A DNA stretch of 64,000 nucleotides, taken from Odontocerum albicorne. Lineage: Eukaryota > Arthropoda > Insecta > Trichoptera > Odontoceridae. This document shows, one piece after another, positions 11,641-22,535 of the stretch. The notes under the pieces were generated by a model. It made no database searches and was not told the origin of the DNA. It worked only from the letters and a program-made list of their open reading frames with translations. The stretch lies in NCBI GenBank assembly GCA_949825065.1, contig OX463856.1, forward strand, positions 15,918,948-15,982,947, given 5' to 3'. Numbering within the stretch: the first letter of the stretch is position 1; every line of letters begins with the position of its first letter. The translations under genes were made by a program, and so were the position numbers.

Positions 11641-11837
11641 ATTGCTGGCCTTACCCATGATCCTTCCTCCTTCTTCCTTTCCGGGCTTGGGACCAGCAAT
11701 GGCGGAGGTAAATTTTAAAATGAATAATTTTTTTTATTATGTCATTAATAAAACAAAATATTCTTATTGGACCCAAATGAACTGTCACAAGAGGTGCGGG
11801 AAAGGAGCAAAGATAATCACGTGCCCTCATACACTGT

Positions 11838-12960
11838 AATAGAGAACACCACTTTGAGGAACGAATTCATAGTTTATGTGACATGATCCTAACATAAATT
11901 TGACGGTCCACGAAAGAGCCCTAAAAACACAAAAAAACCTTCTGAAAAGCCACAAGCGTGCATTTCCTTAAATAAAACCGCGTATTACATATAAGCCAAT
12001 AAATTGTTTTCAAGAAATGGGATAAAAATTTTGCATGTTTCCACCCAGTAGCAGTAAAATAGCATCAACACTACTTTTATGTGAAATACGAAGGTAGCAT
12101 TATTTTTCAAATTAGCTTATACGTACTACCAAATGGGTACTTAGGCTCAGGTCGCGATGCTGCCACCTAAGAATCAATAAAAATTACGGCATACTGGCAG
12201 CTGAAAACATAATGGCAGCAGAGTTTCCTTGGTTAAGACGAGTACAGCAGAATTATTTGAGGTTGACATGGAAGCCCTACGGCAAGAAGAAAACTTCGCC
12301 TCTAGTAGCAGGCTACAATGACTGAATTCTTAACTCAACAAACATGGGGTCTTGCGGAAGACCCTGAAGGGTTTATATACGAGTGAAAATACTCCAGTGT
12401 ACTGGATGGTAATCAAATGTAAACAGAGCTATTAATACAATATTCTCATGAAGCCAATGTATGTACGTGGAGAATTATGTGGCCTCGCGAACGATTTCTG
12501 GAAACCATGGCGGGTAATGACTGCCAAGTGAGGACGGTACGAGTGCAGACGGCGATTTGAGTCTACACGCGCCCGAGTATGAAGATACTTGTCTTGCCTA
12601 CAAAGTGGATCACGTTCGTAGGGACCATGCGTGTATCAAGTGCTACGCTACACCGAAGGGAGGATCGGACGTATGCGATACGTAGATTAGTAAATTTATT
12701 AAGTATATTTCCTGTTAACATTATTTGAAAGTCATTGCTTTAATATTGTTGTTTTGTAATAAAATGTCACTCTGTATGGTCCTCGCATTATCATTCCATA
12801 TGATCGGACGGCTCTTGTGCGCGGTAATGCGTTGAGCTAGCAAAGGATCACGGCATAAGTGCTTCGATCGACGTGACATAAACACGAGAGATGCAAAATG
12901 CACAAAACATATTCCAGTCTTAAACATCACATTGTATTTTTATTTTAGTTTTGTTATTTA
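11838..12960. repeat. Dispersed block D, empty-site copy
   Basis: Matches 51612-54458 plus 55749-55780, where three extra pieces intervene: an unidentified 0.8-kb insert (51885-52655), LINE sequence (about 53245-54250) and a mariner (54461-55748). Here the sequence is continuous across all three points. It contains a conserved cysteine-containing frame near 12580-12690. I cannot assign the block to a family; the neighbouring gag suggests a BEL/Pao remnant. Confidence 0.8.
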
Positions 12961-12985
12961 ATTTATTCATGTATTTCAATTTGAA

Positions 12986-13111
12986 ATGTTCACAATTCGT
13001 GAAGTTAAGGAACTTCAAATCATATTGAGAATATTCGGCCTGTTAGTCACGCCACTGAAAATTTCAAAATTAAAAAGTAAAATGTGTTTAACACTTCCCT
13101 TGCTGTGCTAA
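12986..13111 (+). pseudogene. GR N-terminal fragment
   Basis: Starts ATG and encodes MFTIREVKELQIILRIFGLL followed by VTPLKISKLKSKMCLTLPLL and a stop. This aligns with the first 40 residues of both intact GRs (MLTLQEAINAFQI.MR.FGL then SVTPLKNI). Homology then stops. Too short to encode a receptor. Confidence 0.85.
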
Positions 13112-13548
13112 AAAACACGCCAGTAACGGTGTTGGTCACTGAGGGTACAGTAAACATGTATGTTTTAAATTAAAATTATGCAAAATCTATTAGTTTTTTT
13201 TTGTAATTAGCTATTAACATCATTTTATTATGTAATAAAATGTCGAATAATATAAAATAAGTGTAAGAAATGATAAAATAAGAGTTGAAACAGAGAGACG
13301 ACATTTCTATAAGAATATCATTTTCCCACTGCGTCGTTCGGTCTGCGCAACGTTAGAATGCGCATGCGTGATAAGGAGGTATCCAACCTTTTAAAAAAAA
13401 AATCTTAAAATTATACAATAAAATGTATCGTGTATTTTTTGGCAATAAAAATATAATTCGAATTAAGACAATAATTAACATATTAAAAAATATAAAATGA
13501 ATATATAAATTCAAAAATAAGAATATAAAAATAAATACGAAACTCAAA

Positions 13549-13821
13549 TCAATAAAATATGCCATTTGGAAAATATAAACTCTTTGAAAATAGGTCAAAA
13601 TTTGAAAATCCATGTTTTGATGTAAATAATATTTCTTCGTCTTCTTCACTGGCCTCCAAATCAGAATCTACTTCATCCTGTACCTCGACAAAATCTTCTG
13701 ATTCTGATATATTGCCTGTCGCCTCAAACTCCAAATCGCTATCGATATTTCCTGCCATCTCAATTATTATTTTTTTGAAACTGAAATAATAAAGAAAAAA
13801 ATATTTGTAGCTTCTTAGCAT
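13549..13821 (-). other. Acidic open frame, probable transposon relic
   Basis: 90 codons with a very acidic middle: MAGNIDSDLEFEATGNISES, then EDFVEVQDEVDSDLEASEED. Acidic N-termini with SD/E repeats are common in piggyBac-type transposases, but no catalytic part is visible. It sits directly downstream of the pogo-like fragment on the same strand and could equally be its tail. Confidence 0.3.
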
Positions 13822-13849
13822 TTATTTAAGAAATAAATTTGCTGGTGGT

Positions 13850-14200
13850 CAAGATTCTGGACTCAGTCCCTTTATGCCCTCTTCTTGAAGTTTTTGAACC
13901 CGTTGACAGCATTACCAACGCCTGATTCCATGCTTCTTGAAGTAGAGATCCAAATGTATTTTTGGTTATTCCACTTGTTGGTAACGACGTAAATGTACAA
14001 CTTTCGTTGTATTGAATTTCAATGGAGCAAAAAATGAAACATCGAGGGGTTGTAATTTTTGTGCACTATGTGGTGGCAAGCAAAGAAAGTGCACATTATT
14101 TTCGAAAGCTCTTTCGTCGGGATCAGAACAATGGGATCCATGCCCATTCAATACCAATTTTGACAGCTTTTACTGCCAGAGACATTCAGCCAGACTCTTC
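13850..14200 (-). pseudogene. pogo/Tigger-like DDE transposase fragment
   Basis: Contains [19 protein letters not shown], then [20 protein letters not shown] and SFFAPLK. This is the DDE_1 signature of pogo-like transposases (L.DGH.SH..., LPPH.SH.LQPLDV..F.PLK); the usual Asp of DGH is Asn here. The frame shifts toward an FGSLLQEAWNQAL segment typical of the following region. Broken and incomplete. Confidence 0.8.
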
Positions 14201-14279
14201 ACTCCAGTTACATTGTTTAGATGTCCTTTCACGATTACGCACCATGATCTACAATAAACGGGGAGTAATTAATACAAGA

Positions 14280-14730
14280 TAAGTTGTGTCCGTTTGCCCC
14301 TTTAACATAGTGTCCATTTGCCCCTACATAACGAGTTTGTTTGTAAAAATATTCAGGTAGTAGTAGCATGATTTTGCCTTCCCTAATACACTGCACTGAC
14401 ATTAGCTAAACACGATAGAAACATAACCTCAAAAAGAAAACTTGCAGTGAAACAGAAATATTCATGTCATTATAACGAAAATATAGTTGTTGTGTATTGG
14501 TCCTTACCAGTAGGTAGACAACAGGCACAAAGAATAATAAATACCTCAAAAATTATTGAGATATTACCAGATTACTGTTTTTATGCGGAGCGCAACACTA
14601 CTGACGTTGAGAAAAATACTCACAATGGCGGCCAACATGTATAACTAGGTTTGGCATGAGTAAAAGGTTAAGGGGGTGTACCGTTTGCCCGATGATCGTA
14701 TGCCGCAGTATTACCCTAACAGATAAAAAA
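14280..14730. other. Possible right end of the pogo-like element
   Basis: The phrase GTGTCCGTTTGCCCC is nearly repeated (GTGTCCATTTGCCCC) at 14287 and 14309, and a related GGGTGTACCGTTTGCCC occurs near 14675. Such CCGTTTGCCC motifs near a DDE fragment resemble sub-terminal repeats, but I could not find the opposite end. Confidence 0.3.
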
Positions 14731-15233
14731 TAATAGGATTATAAAACTGGTAACCAATCCCTGGAACAAATGTAAAATATTAACTGTCAAAAAAGAATGA
14801 GTCATACGCAGTGTTTTGACATTTTGTCAATTCTCGATTTAATATCATTCATTTCTGTTGATATTTATGAATGATTTTATTTCGTAATGACATCATTCAA
14901 ATCATAGAGGTTTCGATGAGGAATACATAAATTATGAAGACCCTGCAAGCAGTATATTTCGAGAAATTAAATTAAATATAAGTCTTGGTCACCCTTGTGC
15001 GTTCACAGATCGGCAAGGGTTAATAGATATAGTTTTTTTTTTACATTAGTCTCAATCACATTTTGCTAATATGCAACTTGTCAATTTTATATTATATGTC
15101 AAAACTTAAAATATAATTCTACTATGTATGGTATATGCAAACAAAAACTTTGAAAAAATGTGTTTTACAAACAGTTTATCATGGTTAAATTTTTTTATTA
15201 GTTTGAGAAGTATTTCTATTTTTTAACACTTAA
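14731..15233. other. No gene seen
   Basis: AT-rich DNA between the pogo-like relic and the divergent LTR. No recognisable coding or repeat structure. Confidence 0.6.
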
Positions 15234-16590
15234 TGTCAAGTCTGATAGCACTATGGTCCTTAAAGCCTCCCAATATACTGTTACAACTAGTCTTAAAAAT
15301 ATCTCCGAAGTTAGCGAGTGTAACCTTCTTGCAACAATAAAAAAATTAGTTTTCAATTGTAATAATTGTTCTCTCACAATAAACGAACTTACCCGGGTCT
15401 CAGCGGCGAAAAAGATCAAGTACTCTTGAGTCTCAGATTGCGTTGGGCTCTAATAAAGTGATAGGCTTGGCTTCCTCAATCTCTGGCCACAGGCAAGGGG
15501 AATAACAAAAAAGACATATTTTCGTGATACTTAATTTTATTCCACAATTTACTCAAAAAAAACTCGGAACTACCGCCGAGAAAAAAAACATCAATATTTC
15601 ACCAGAGTAGGTAGACAAATAATTTGGGCTTGCACTTTAGATCGATTCCTGTTCGATATTCTTTACAAACATAGAGGATCAAAGGTGAGACGAGATTAAC
15701 AAAAAGGTAACGATACAAAAGAATCCACTCACCCCAATACCCTGAATATCAAATAAGAACTGTCGCCGGTGTGTCTATTCTCACGGAATCGTGTAGAGGA
15801 AGGCCTGATGATGCGAGACGAAACGGAGTCGGAGCGACTCCTCAGACGATGTAGATGCGGCGATTCACCAGCGGGAGCTCCCCCCTCAGCCGATAAGAAC
15901 TCTAGCTTGACTCGAGCGCGCGGGATAATGACTAACTGCCACGCAGTTAATTAGAAAAACACGTGTCGTCCTTTCTAGAAACTTCCAGTTGCGTTCCACC
16001 CGATAGAGGAAACAATGATCAAAATATTATTTTTCCTGGAGATATTACCGACCTGGTAAATCCCATCAATGAACTCGGAACAGAAGTTAATTGAAGATAA
16101 ACTCTAACGAAAAAGTTAATTATTAATTCGTATTCTCCCAGACACCGGAGCTGTCTGTAACAGAGCGACTCACTCTCGTCACGGTCGGATGGGTAATAAA
16201 TTGCCCCTCTGGCTCACGGACGGTTGGTCTACCCAAGCCCTTTTACAAAGCGTCAGTAAGCGAGCCTCTGATTGGCTCAATTCGTTATTGCACCTGACTT
16301 GAAGGTGATGCAATATCTTTTGTTGTTTTCGTATCTAGACTATGATTGGCTAATCCTCGAACCGAGAATCTTCTAGAACAGATGAACTTATTGCGTCATG
16401 CTTTGTTTTGATTTCAATTGCGTCACCATATTATTACGCGCCGAAAAAAAGGATTATGCGTTTCAATCCTATATGTAAGGACAATTAATTTCGCGCGCGT
16501 CTTTTCTTTTCCCTTTGGAGATTATTAAAATTTCTTTCCCGTTTTCATGAGAGAATTAAATATAATCCTAACAATACTTTACCTCACTCA
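15234..16590 (-). repeat. Divergent LTR, related to the LARD-type LTR
   Basis: Minus strand begins TGAGTGAGGTAAAG and ends GACTTGACA, similar to TGAGGAGTAT...TTGACA of the other LTRs. Matching islands include CTCAGCGGCGAAAA, CTCAGATT.CGTTGGG, ACTCGGAAC..CCGAGAAAAAAAA, GGGAGCTCCCCC and GCGCCTCTGATTGG or close variants. It looks like a solo LTR of a sister family. No target duplication is evident. Confidence 0.6.
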
Positions 16591-16699
16591 ACGGCATATT
16601 AAAATTAGAGGCTTCAAAAGTTCGTTGTATATGTGGGCACCAAATTGTCTAGTATCTGTTGAAATACCTTTATCTTAATTGTTCGGGAGTAAATATTGC

Positions 16700-16895
16700 G
16701 TTCGACATGATCAGGGAAAAAAATAATATTCCTTTATTAATATAAAATATTCGTCTATGAAGACGCTCATAATCTAAATTTACTAAACAAAATAAGCCTG
16801 AAGAACATAATCCATGTCCAATAAAATAACATAAGACCCAACTAAACTCCCAAAAATAAAGAACCATTAATCCCCCTAAAACTAACTAATTATTA
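16700..16895 (-). pseudogene. NUMT: mitochondrial ND4 fragment
   Basis: The minus strand encodes SLVLGGLMVLYFWE-like sequence, then GHGLCSSGLFCLVNLDYERL and NKG. HGLCSSGLFCL.N..YER..SRS..INKG is a hallmark of insect ND4. AGA must be read as Ser (invertebrate mitochondrial code) to restore the SR motif. It starts next to a mariner relic and ends in unrelated sequence, so it is a nuclear copy of under 200 bp. Confidence 0.8.
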
Positions 16896-16914
16896 CCCAA
16901 ATCGATTCAGGGGG

Positions 16915-17480
16915 GATAATTGATTACCCAAATTGATCCAGGGGTTGTTTCTGACATTTTTTACAAGATGGGACAAAATAAATTGTTTTTTTTAGAGCTT
17001 CGTGTACAAAATGTGACACAAACCAAATAAAATATATGTACCTACGAGTATATGACGACGATGCAGTAAGTCATCGCGAGTGTCAAATATGGTTTAAAAA
17101 TCTGTAATGGCGATACGACAGCTTAAGATGGTGTCCATTAAGGAATACTAATTAGCAATAATGACAACCAAATTAAGGCCTTGATCGAGAATAACTAGTA
17201 TTTTACGACACAAGAGATTGCTGAAAACTGAAAGTTTTCAAAAATGATCATTCACGAGTATTTGGTGTAATTTTACGTTTGAGTTTGACCGAAAAATTCA
17301 TTACTTTTGGACCACCAAACAGAAAAATACTTTTTGTCTTTTTGTTCCTTCTCGTATTGTAGGTTGACGGTTATCGAACAAAAATGACTAAAAATTGTAA
17401 CTCCTAAATAAATATTTCTTTAATTTATTCAATTTGTTTTCATTTTAGAATGACTTTCATTTTTAATTAGTGATTTTCTT
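16915..17480 (+). pseudogene. mariner transposase relic
   Basis: Across frames it reads MGQNKLFFLELRVQNVTQT, a YDDDAVSH..CQMWFKN segment, NGDTTIEDGV, DQIKTLIENN, FTTQEIAE and a WTTK-type segment. This is the paired HTH half of a mariner transposase. Homologous to 48670-49230. Several stops and indels; no catalytic half is visible. Confidence 0.7.
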
Positions 17481-17955
17481 TAAAATAAGAATAAATGCTA
17501 CAAAAATAAACTATTTAAGTAAATGCTTAGCCTTTTTATTTATATGACAATATTTTTAAATTGTTTGAAAATAACATCGAGTATTCAGTGGTAAAGTTAC
17601 TTAAACGAAGCTGGATCTTACTATTTTTTTTAGTTTTTACTGACATTTTTTACTTCTTGGTGGTAATCACCTAATACAAAATCGTTCTTTTCTGAATCAT
17701 TTTTGAATGTCTTTAAGCAACAATTTTCATTTTTCTGCTCTGCTTCCTTCTTATTCATTATAAGCTAGATGATCAAATGCTTTTCATATATTTTAATCTG
17801 GTCTTATTGATATGTACATACATTAATGGGTCGTTTTAGAAAATTCCTGAAGAAAAAAAAATCATGGTATCCTATTTAGAACCCTTTTTAAAAAAAAAAA
17901 AAAAAGATTTTTAAGTCAGGACCTTTATAACAAAAGTAAAATGTAACATTTTTTC
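17481..17955. other. No gene seen
   Basis: AT-rich, ending in a 17-base A run. The first 340 bp correspond to 49230-49570 beside the paralogous mariner relic. Confidence 0.6.
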
Positions 17956-18078
17956 AACCCTCGTACATATGTAGAAACAAACGGGAAATTATTTATTTTC
18001 ATACCTTTCGAAATTAAGCCTGAAACCCCGGGCGAAAGACGTGCGTCTTGTTATTTGACCATGGAATGCATTATTGTT
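17956..18078 (+). other. Conserved C-terminal frame of unknown protein (module A)
   Basis: Encodes GKLFIFIPFEIKPETPGERR then ASCYLTMECIIV and a stop. The same frame, stop included, occurs in module B (55676-56035), where the open frame is 119 codons. It lies about 1.4 kb upstream of the GR start in both modules. The frame is conserved over the final 38 or so codons; upstream it is degraded here. Function unknown. Confidence 0.4.
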
Positions 18079-18309
18079 TGACTAAATATTATATAAGTAA
18101 GGCTATAGCCCTACCTGATTGTAAAGGAGGGAGACGATGATGATGATAAATCGTTGTCAAAAAATTAAATACTGGAGAAATATACAAGTGGACGAGTAGA
18201 GCTGGTTGATTTGTAATTTTATTTAATTTTCTATAATTTGGTGAGTACTTATAAGTGATGTTTTTTTATTTTTTGTCAATTATCTTGGATATACGGTTTT
18301 ATTATATAC

Positions 18310-19033
18310 CAGACGTGGACAAATACGGCTCCGAGAGCCGCATGTGGCTCTTCGTTGGGTTAAATGCGGCTCTCAATGTCTCTTATAAAAATATAGATAT
18401 ACTTTCTTTCCCCATTATACTTGTATTTTCGCGATTTTCCTTTCTAAATGTTGTAAGTGACAAGATGCGCATGTAACATATGAATGATGCAAAGACGTCA
18501 AAGATGCAAGTATTGGTGTGTACATATGTGCTGTGATTTGAATGTGTAGGGTGCGCGCGCATCTCCTGCCTCTGTGTGTATTTGCTGCCGATTTAGCTGC
18601 TTGCCGATTATTTTCCATTTTCGGTACAACATATATGTCAGTTGTGAATCCTTATACTCCTCAATGAAGTTTGTAAAATCAAAACCTCGTTCGCAGCTAA
18701 CAAACGACCATTTGACAGAATTGCTACGAACGGCTGTAACAAATTTTACACCAAATTTAAGAGATTTAGCTTAAAGTGATAAATAAAGTTTTTAATATAT
18801 TTTTATGAATGAAATTTTGAATAATTTATTTTATGTTTTTTTTTTCTCATTTTTAAATTTTCTTATATGTGTATTTTTTAAACTTTATATAGCAACTAAG
18901 ATTTGCGTAGAATATGTAATAAATTAGAATTTGTGTATTTAATACAACGTGAGAATGTGAATATGGTGTGGCTTTTTATATATATTAAAATCCAGAAAGT
19001 GACTCTCGTTGATCTCATGTATGGCCACCCCTG
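18310..19033 (+). mobile_element. hAT element, 724 bp, with target duplication
   Basis: Ends are CAGACGTGGACAAATACGGC and ...GTATGGCCACCCCTG, imperfect inverted repeats of the CAGgGGTGGcCAAA type. Flanking 8-mers are TTATATAC and TTACATAC (7/8 identical). Module B lacks it: TTACTATATACTAATATCAG near 56270 is the uninterrupted site. It contains the end of a transposase frame, see 18574-18774. Confidence 0.88.
18574..18774 (+). pseudogene. hAT transposase C-terminal remnant
   Basis: The frame ends CESLYSSMKFVKSKPRSQLT then NDHLTELLRTAVTNFTPNLR and DLA stop. CE.LFS.MK.VKS..RS.LTD.HL is the C-terminal part of the hAT dimerisation region in ZBED5/GTF2IRD2-like transposases. Everything upstream is deleted, so the element is non-autonomous. 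Confidence 0.8.
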
Positions 19034-19496
19034 TTACATACCAATATCAGATATTTCGAAGAGTAAAATAAACTAGAAGTTTTTGAAGTACATGAAACTA
19101 TTCTGAATTGTACCGTGTGTGGAATGGTCGCTAGATGCTATGCTTACACATAGCTGCCGGAGTGTTCGACGAGCTATGAATAATATTTTGATATAAAATA
19201 TTTGTCATGAAAAATATTTGAAAACGGATTTGAGATAAAAAAAAATACATCTACATATAATAAAGTTAATTATAATAAGCAAGTTGTTGGTCAATGATTG
19301 ATACGGTTGCTGAACATTCAGGCATCCCGGGTTCGTTCAATAATCTTCGAGGTCAATTTTCATTAGAAATTATTGTTTTCTTTGCGATAAGTAGCTGCTT
19401 ACCACAAATGCTTAGATTTTCCTTGATATAACTTGTGTAACTAAACAACCTTATAAAATCCCTTGTTTTTCCATACTCACGATTATTCAACACAAA

Positions 19497-20438
19497 ATGC
19501 TCACACTTCAAGAAGCTATCAACGCTTTTCAAATAGTTATGAGAGTATTTGGTCTCTCGGTCACGCCGCTAAAAAACATCTGGAACATTAAATTAATAAG
19601 GAAAATGGCTTTCAAAGATATCAGTTTGTTTTGGTTAATTTACTCGTCAGGATTTATTTTCCCATATTTCATTATAAATTTGGGTAAATTTTTAGTGTTA
19701 CACACTTACGAATCGAATGAGCGCATTAATTTTACAAAAGCTTTGATTTTAATACATCATTCAACAACATATTTGTCACTTTTCGTAACACTATTTTATT
19801 TTTGGAAAAAAAGTTCTAAAAAAAATGTAATGATTGAAGGTTTCCATAAGTTGGATGACTATTTCAACAGCAATGGATTTTCAACTCACAATAAGACAAT
19901 CAAAGGCTTTAGCAGACTTTTAACTTTAATATTTATCATACATTTGATTTTGTATTTTATAATCCTCAATCGTTCATTTAACCCAAATTTTGACATAACA
20001 GCATTCATCCTTTTATTCATTGATATAGAATTGGTAAATATATTCGCGGTACTTACAATTATGGAAGCGATTTTATTTCTGTATGTACTTAAATTGAAAT
20101 TCAAATCCTTAAACGATGAACTACAACGTTTATTTAACATACATCCACTAGATGAGTTGTTTTTTAGACAAGATCTAATATCGTTTGTTCATGGAAGTGA
20201 TGTGGTAAATAAGTTATTGGTTATACAAAAATCACATTTTAAACTTTGCTTACTGTCAAAAAATCTTGGAGATTATATTTCAGTTCAAATCGTTATGAAT
20301 TTATTGACGTGTTTCGTGACTTCATCTTTGATTTGTTTCGAAATGTATGAAAATAAAATATATTCACTCTTTGGAACACTGCGGGAAATTATAAAACTGG
20401 TTTTTCTCGTTTATTTCAGTGAATCGCTTCAAAACGAG
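19497..20438 (+). CDS. Insect gustatory receptor A, exon 1
   Basis: 314 codons from the ATG at 19497 to a GT donor at 20439, ending in phase 0 after Glu. GRs are seven-transmembrane ligand-gated cation channels of chemosensory neurons with an intracellular N-terminus. Hydrophobic segments lie at about residues 43-64, 82-102, 140-158, 168-200, 262-282 and 291-309, i.e. TM1-6. The last residues FSESLQNE followed by ANQTG of exon 2 recreate the GR motif C/SE...EA.KTG.LL. FKSLNDEL in the loop before TM5 is also GR-like. The start is supported by the same N-terminus in GR B and in the fragment at 12986. The alternative, an odorant receptor, is disfavoured by exon 3 (FSACGMFPIDR). No stop or frameshift. 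Confidence 0.88.
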
Positions 20439-21097
20439 GTACGCTTTCAAAGATATTAGTAGTTTTATTTTTGTCAAAACCTGATACAAATCTGACGTAG
20501 ATTTCAAGTAATTCTGTGTTTAAGTTATCAAAATCTGTGAAGTATCACATATACGATCTACGTGGCTCAGAATTGATAGAATGCTTTAAATTATCTCAGA
20601 GGCTGGAAATAAAATATGATGATGTATAAAATAGTGTTAAATTGGTCATTGATTTAAAACATAAAAGTAAACAAAATCAATGATCAATATTTGAATATTG
20701 ATTGGGACCCTTAGAATAAAAACTTGTATATAAAATAATGATAAATTAATGTCCAGCTCTCCATCGTTGTTAGATGTGGCATTAAAGCATTTAAGAAATT
20801 CTAACGTTCACAATTTATTAATTCATATTAAAATAGAGACTCTCTTGGTATGATGGGATCAGAAAAATAAATAAAAAATACGAGTTTATAAACCGCAGGG
20901 CAATACAACGTATTATATTTTAATATCAACGCTTTTTATCAAGAAAAGCTTAAATCCTAATATGTTTATACTTTTTTAAACACGATTCAGAAAAGTTGTT
21001 CCCAAATCTTTTAACTTGAAATAATTGAAAATATTCATAATCATTTAGCAGAAAAGGATCTGATGGAAATAAAACAACACAATTTTAATAATTCCAG

Positions 21098-21166
21098 GCT
21101 AACCAAACAGGTTCAATTCTTTCATTGATTTCTATTCAATATTCGGATAGGACAATTATAAAAACT
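21098..21166 (+). CDS. Gustatory receptor A, exon 2
   Basis: 69 nt between TTCCAG (ending 21097) and GTAAGT (21167), phase 0 to phase 0. It encodes ANQTGSLLSL-type sequence (here ANQTGSILSLISIQYSDRTI plus three). In GRs this is the loop and helix leading to TM7. The same exon with the same splice sites occurs at 60058, 61021, 5857 and 41087. Confidence 0.85.
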
Positions 21167-21536
21167 GTAAGTATTAAATAATTAACTATTCAATTTATTA
21201 ATAATTTAATCCCTGTGGCATCGTCGAGCATGCGGAACTCTATATTTCGCTTTTGCAGGTTGTCTGTAAAGGCAGATATTCATTAGTCTCCAGAAATATG
21301 ACCTCTTTCCTTCGCGTTCGTCCATCACTTGGGGACCATTTCTCTCCTAGAGCAATGGATAGCTTTGGAACTTGCTTTACAGCTTAGTAGGACTTGAAGT
21401 GCTAGACTGTAGACCTACATGGAAGGATCCATTTTATATTAACTCAGTTTTCTTAACAAAATGTACAGAATGATGAAAAATAATACGTCAAACGTTTATT
21501 TAACAGCAGAAATGAAGCGTTTTATTGAAACGTTAT

Positions 21537-21785
21537 TTAAATTATACGTCTGAGTATAATTAAGAAAATTCCTACATGCTGCTCACTAAAAATTAAAAAC
21601 AAATTGTTACCATGACGAATGGTGGAGCTGTTACTCCCACACAGAGGTTTCTTGTTAAATTCCCGATGAAGGTTAAGTAAAAATACTCCTATCATTTCTG
21701 TATTCGCATTTGTGCTAAGAAATTTAGAAATAGATACAAAAAAAACTTTTGACGACATTGAAGTATCTCTCATTTTGAAAGACAA
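21537..21785 (-). other. Conserved open frame, relative of 5168-5476
   Basis: 82 codons containing TNANTEMIGVFLLNLHREFN, then KKPLCGSNSSTIRHGN and FSEQHVGIFLIILRRII. It is antisense within the GR A intron, as is the relative in copy 1 with respect to its GR. The opposite strand also has a conserved stretch (NGGAVT.TQRFLVKFPMK), so strand and coding status are undecided. Confidence 0.3.
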
Positions 21786-22214
21786 TTTTGATTGTCATTG
21801 TATAATCATCATAATATAAATAGGCGAAAACCCGTACGACGGTTGTCGGCAAAGAAAGAATACGATAATTGAATTTTGAATACAAGATAGCGAGAGAGGA
21901 ATACTTCGATTCTCTCCGAAAGTAATTCGAAATTGGAATCTCGGTGGATCCGTCATAAATGAACACATCGAAACTATACTGAACGAATTTTAAATATCTA
22001 GCAAACAATTTTCGAACCGGTGTAAAAGGGGACGATGCCAATTTATTTTGAATTGTAATTCATTAAATAATTCATTTATTTCCTACTATATTGAACCTTA
22101 TAATAACTAGTGTTAATTTATCTTTTGCTCTTTTTAATGCAGACCAAAGCATAATATTATGATTTATCTATCTACGAGTATATATATAATATATAAAAAT
22201 GAATTTTTCAATGT

Positions 22215-22535
22215 TTGTCGCTTATGCGTTCCTATACCATTCATTCGATTGTAATGAAACTTGGGTGAGTGTTTGTGCGCATGCCCGAGAACGTTTCTGG
22301 ATTATTTATTTATTTGAGGTTTACATAGTCATTTAACCATATCGTTCCTTTACCATTCATCCCATTGCAATAAAACTTTGGTGAGTTGTTGTGCACATGC
22401 CCGAGAACGTTTCTGAATTGTTTATTTATTTATTTTAGGTTTACATAGTCATTTAACAATATCGTTCCTATACCATTCATCGGATTGCAAATAAACTTTG
22501 GTGAGTTGTGCGCATGCCCGAGAACGTTTCTGGAT
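22215..22535. repeat. 116-bp tandem repeat, three units, Helitron-like start
   Basis: CATGCCCGAGAACGTTTCTG recurs at about 22280, 22396 and 22512, spacing 116 bp. Each unit begins near CGTTCCTATACCATTCAT. It is preceded by TATATATAAAAATGAATTTTTC, which resembles the start of many insect Helitrons. Perhaps a non-autonomous Helitron relic. Confidence 0.75.

Noticed and set aside
11444..11839. 131-codon plus frame
   Set aside because: Antisense to a LINE endonuclease start; no conserved motif on this strand.
14012..14282. Two plus-strand frames at 14012-14282
   Set aside because: They are shadows of the pogo-like DDE fragment on the minus strand, which has a clear motif.
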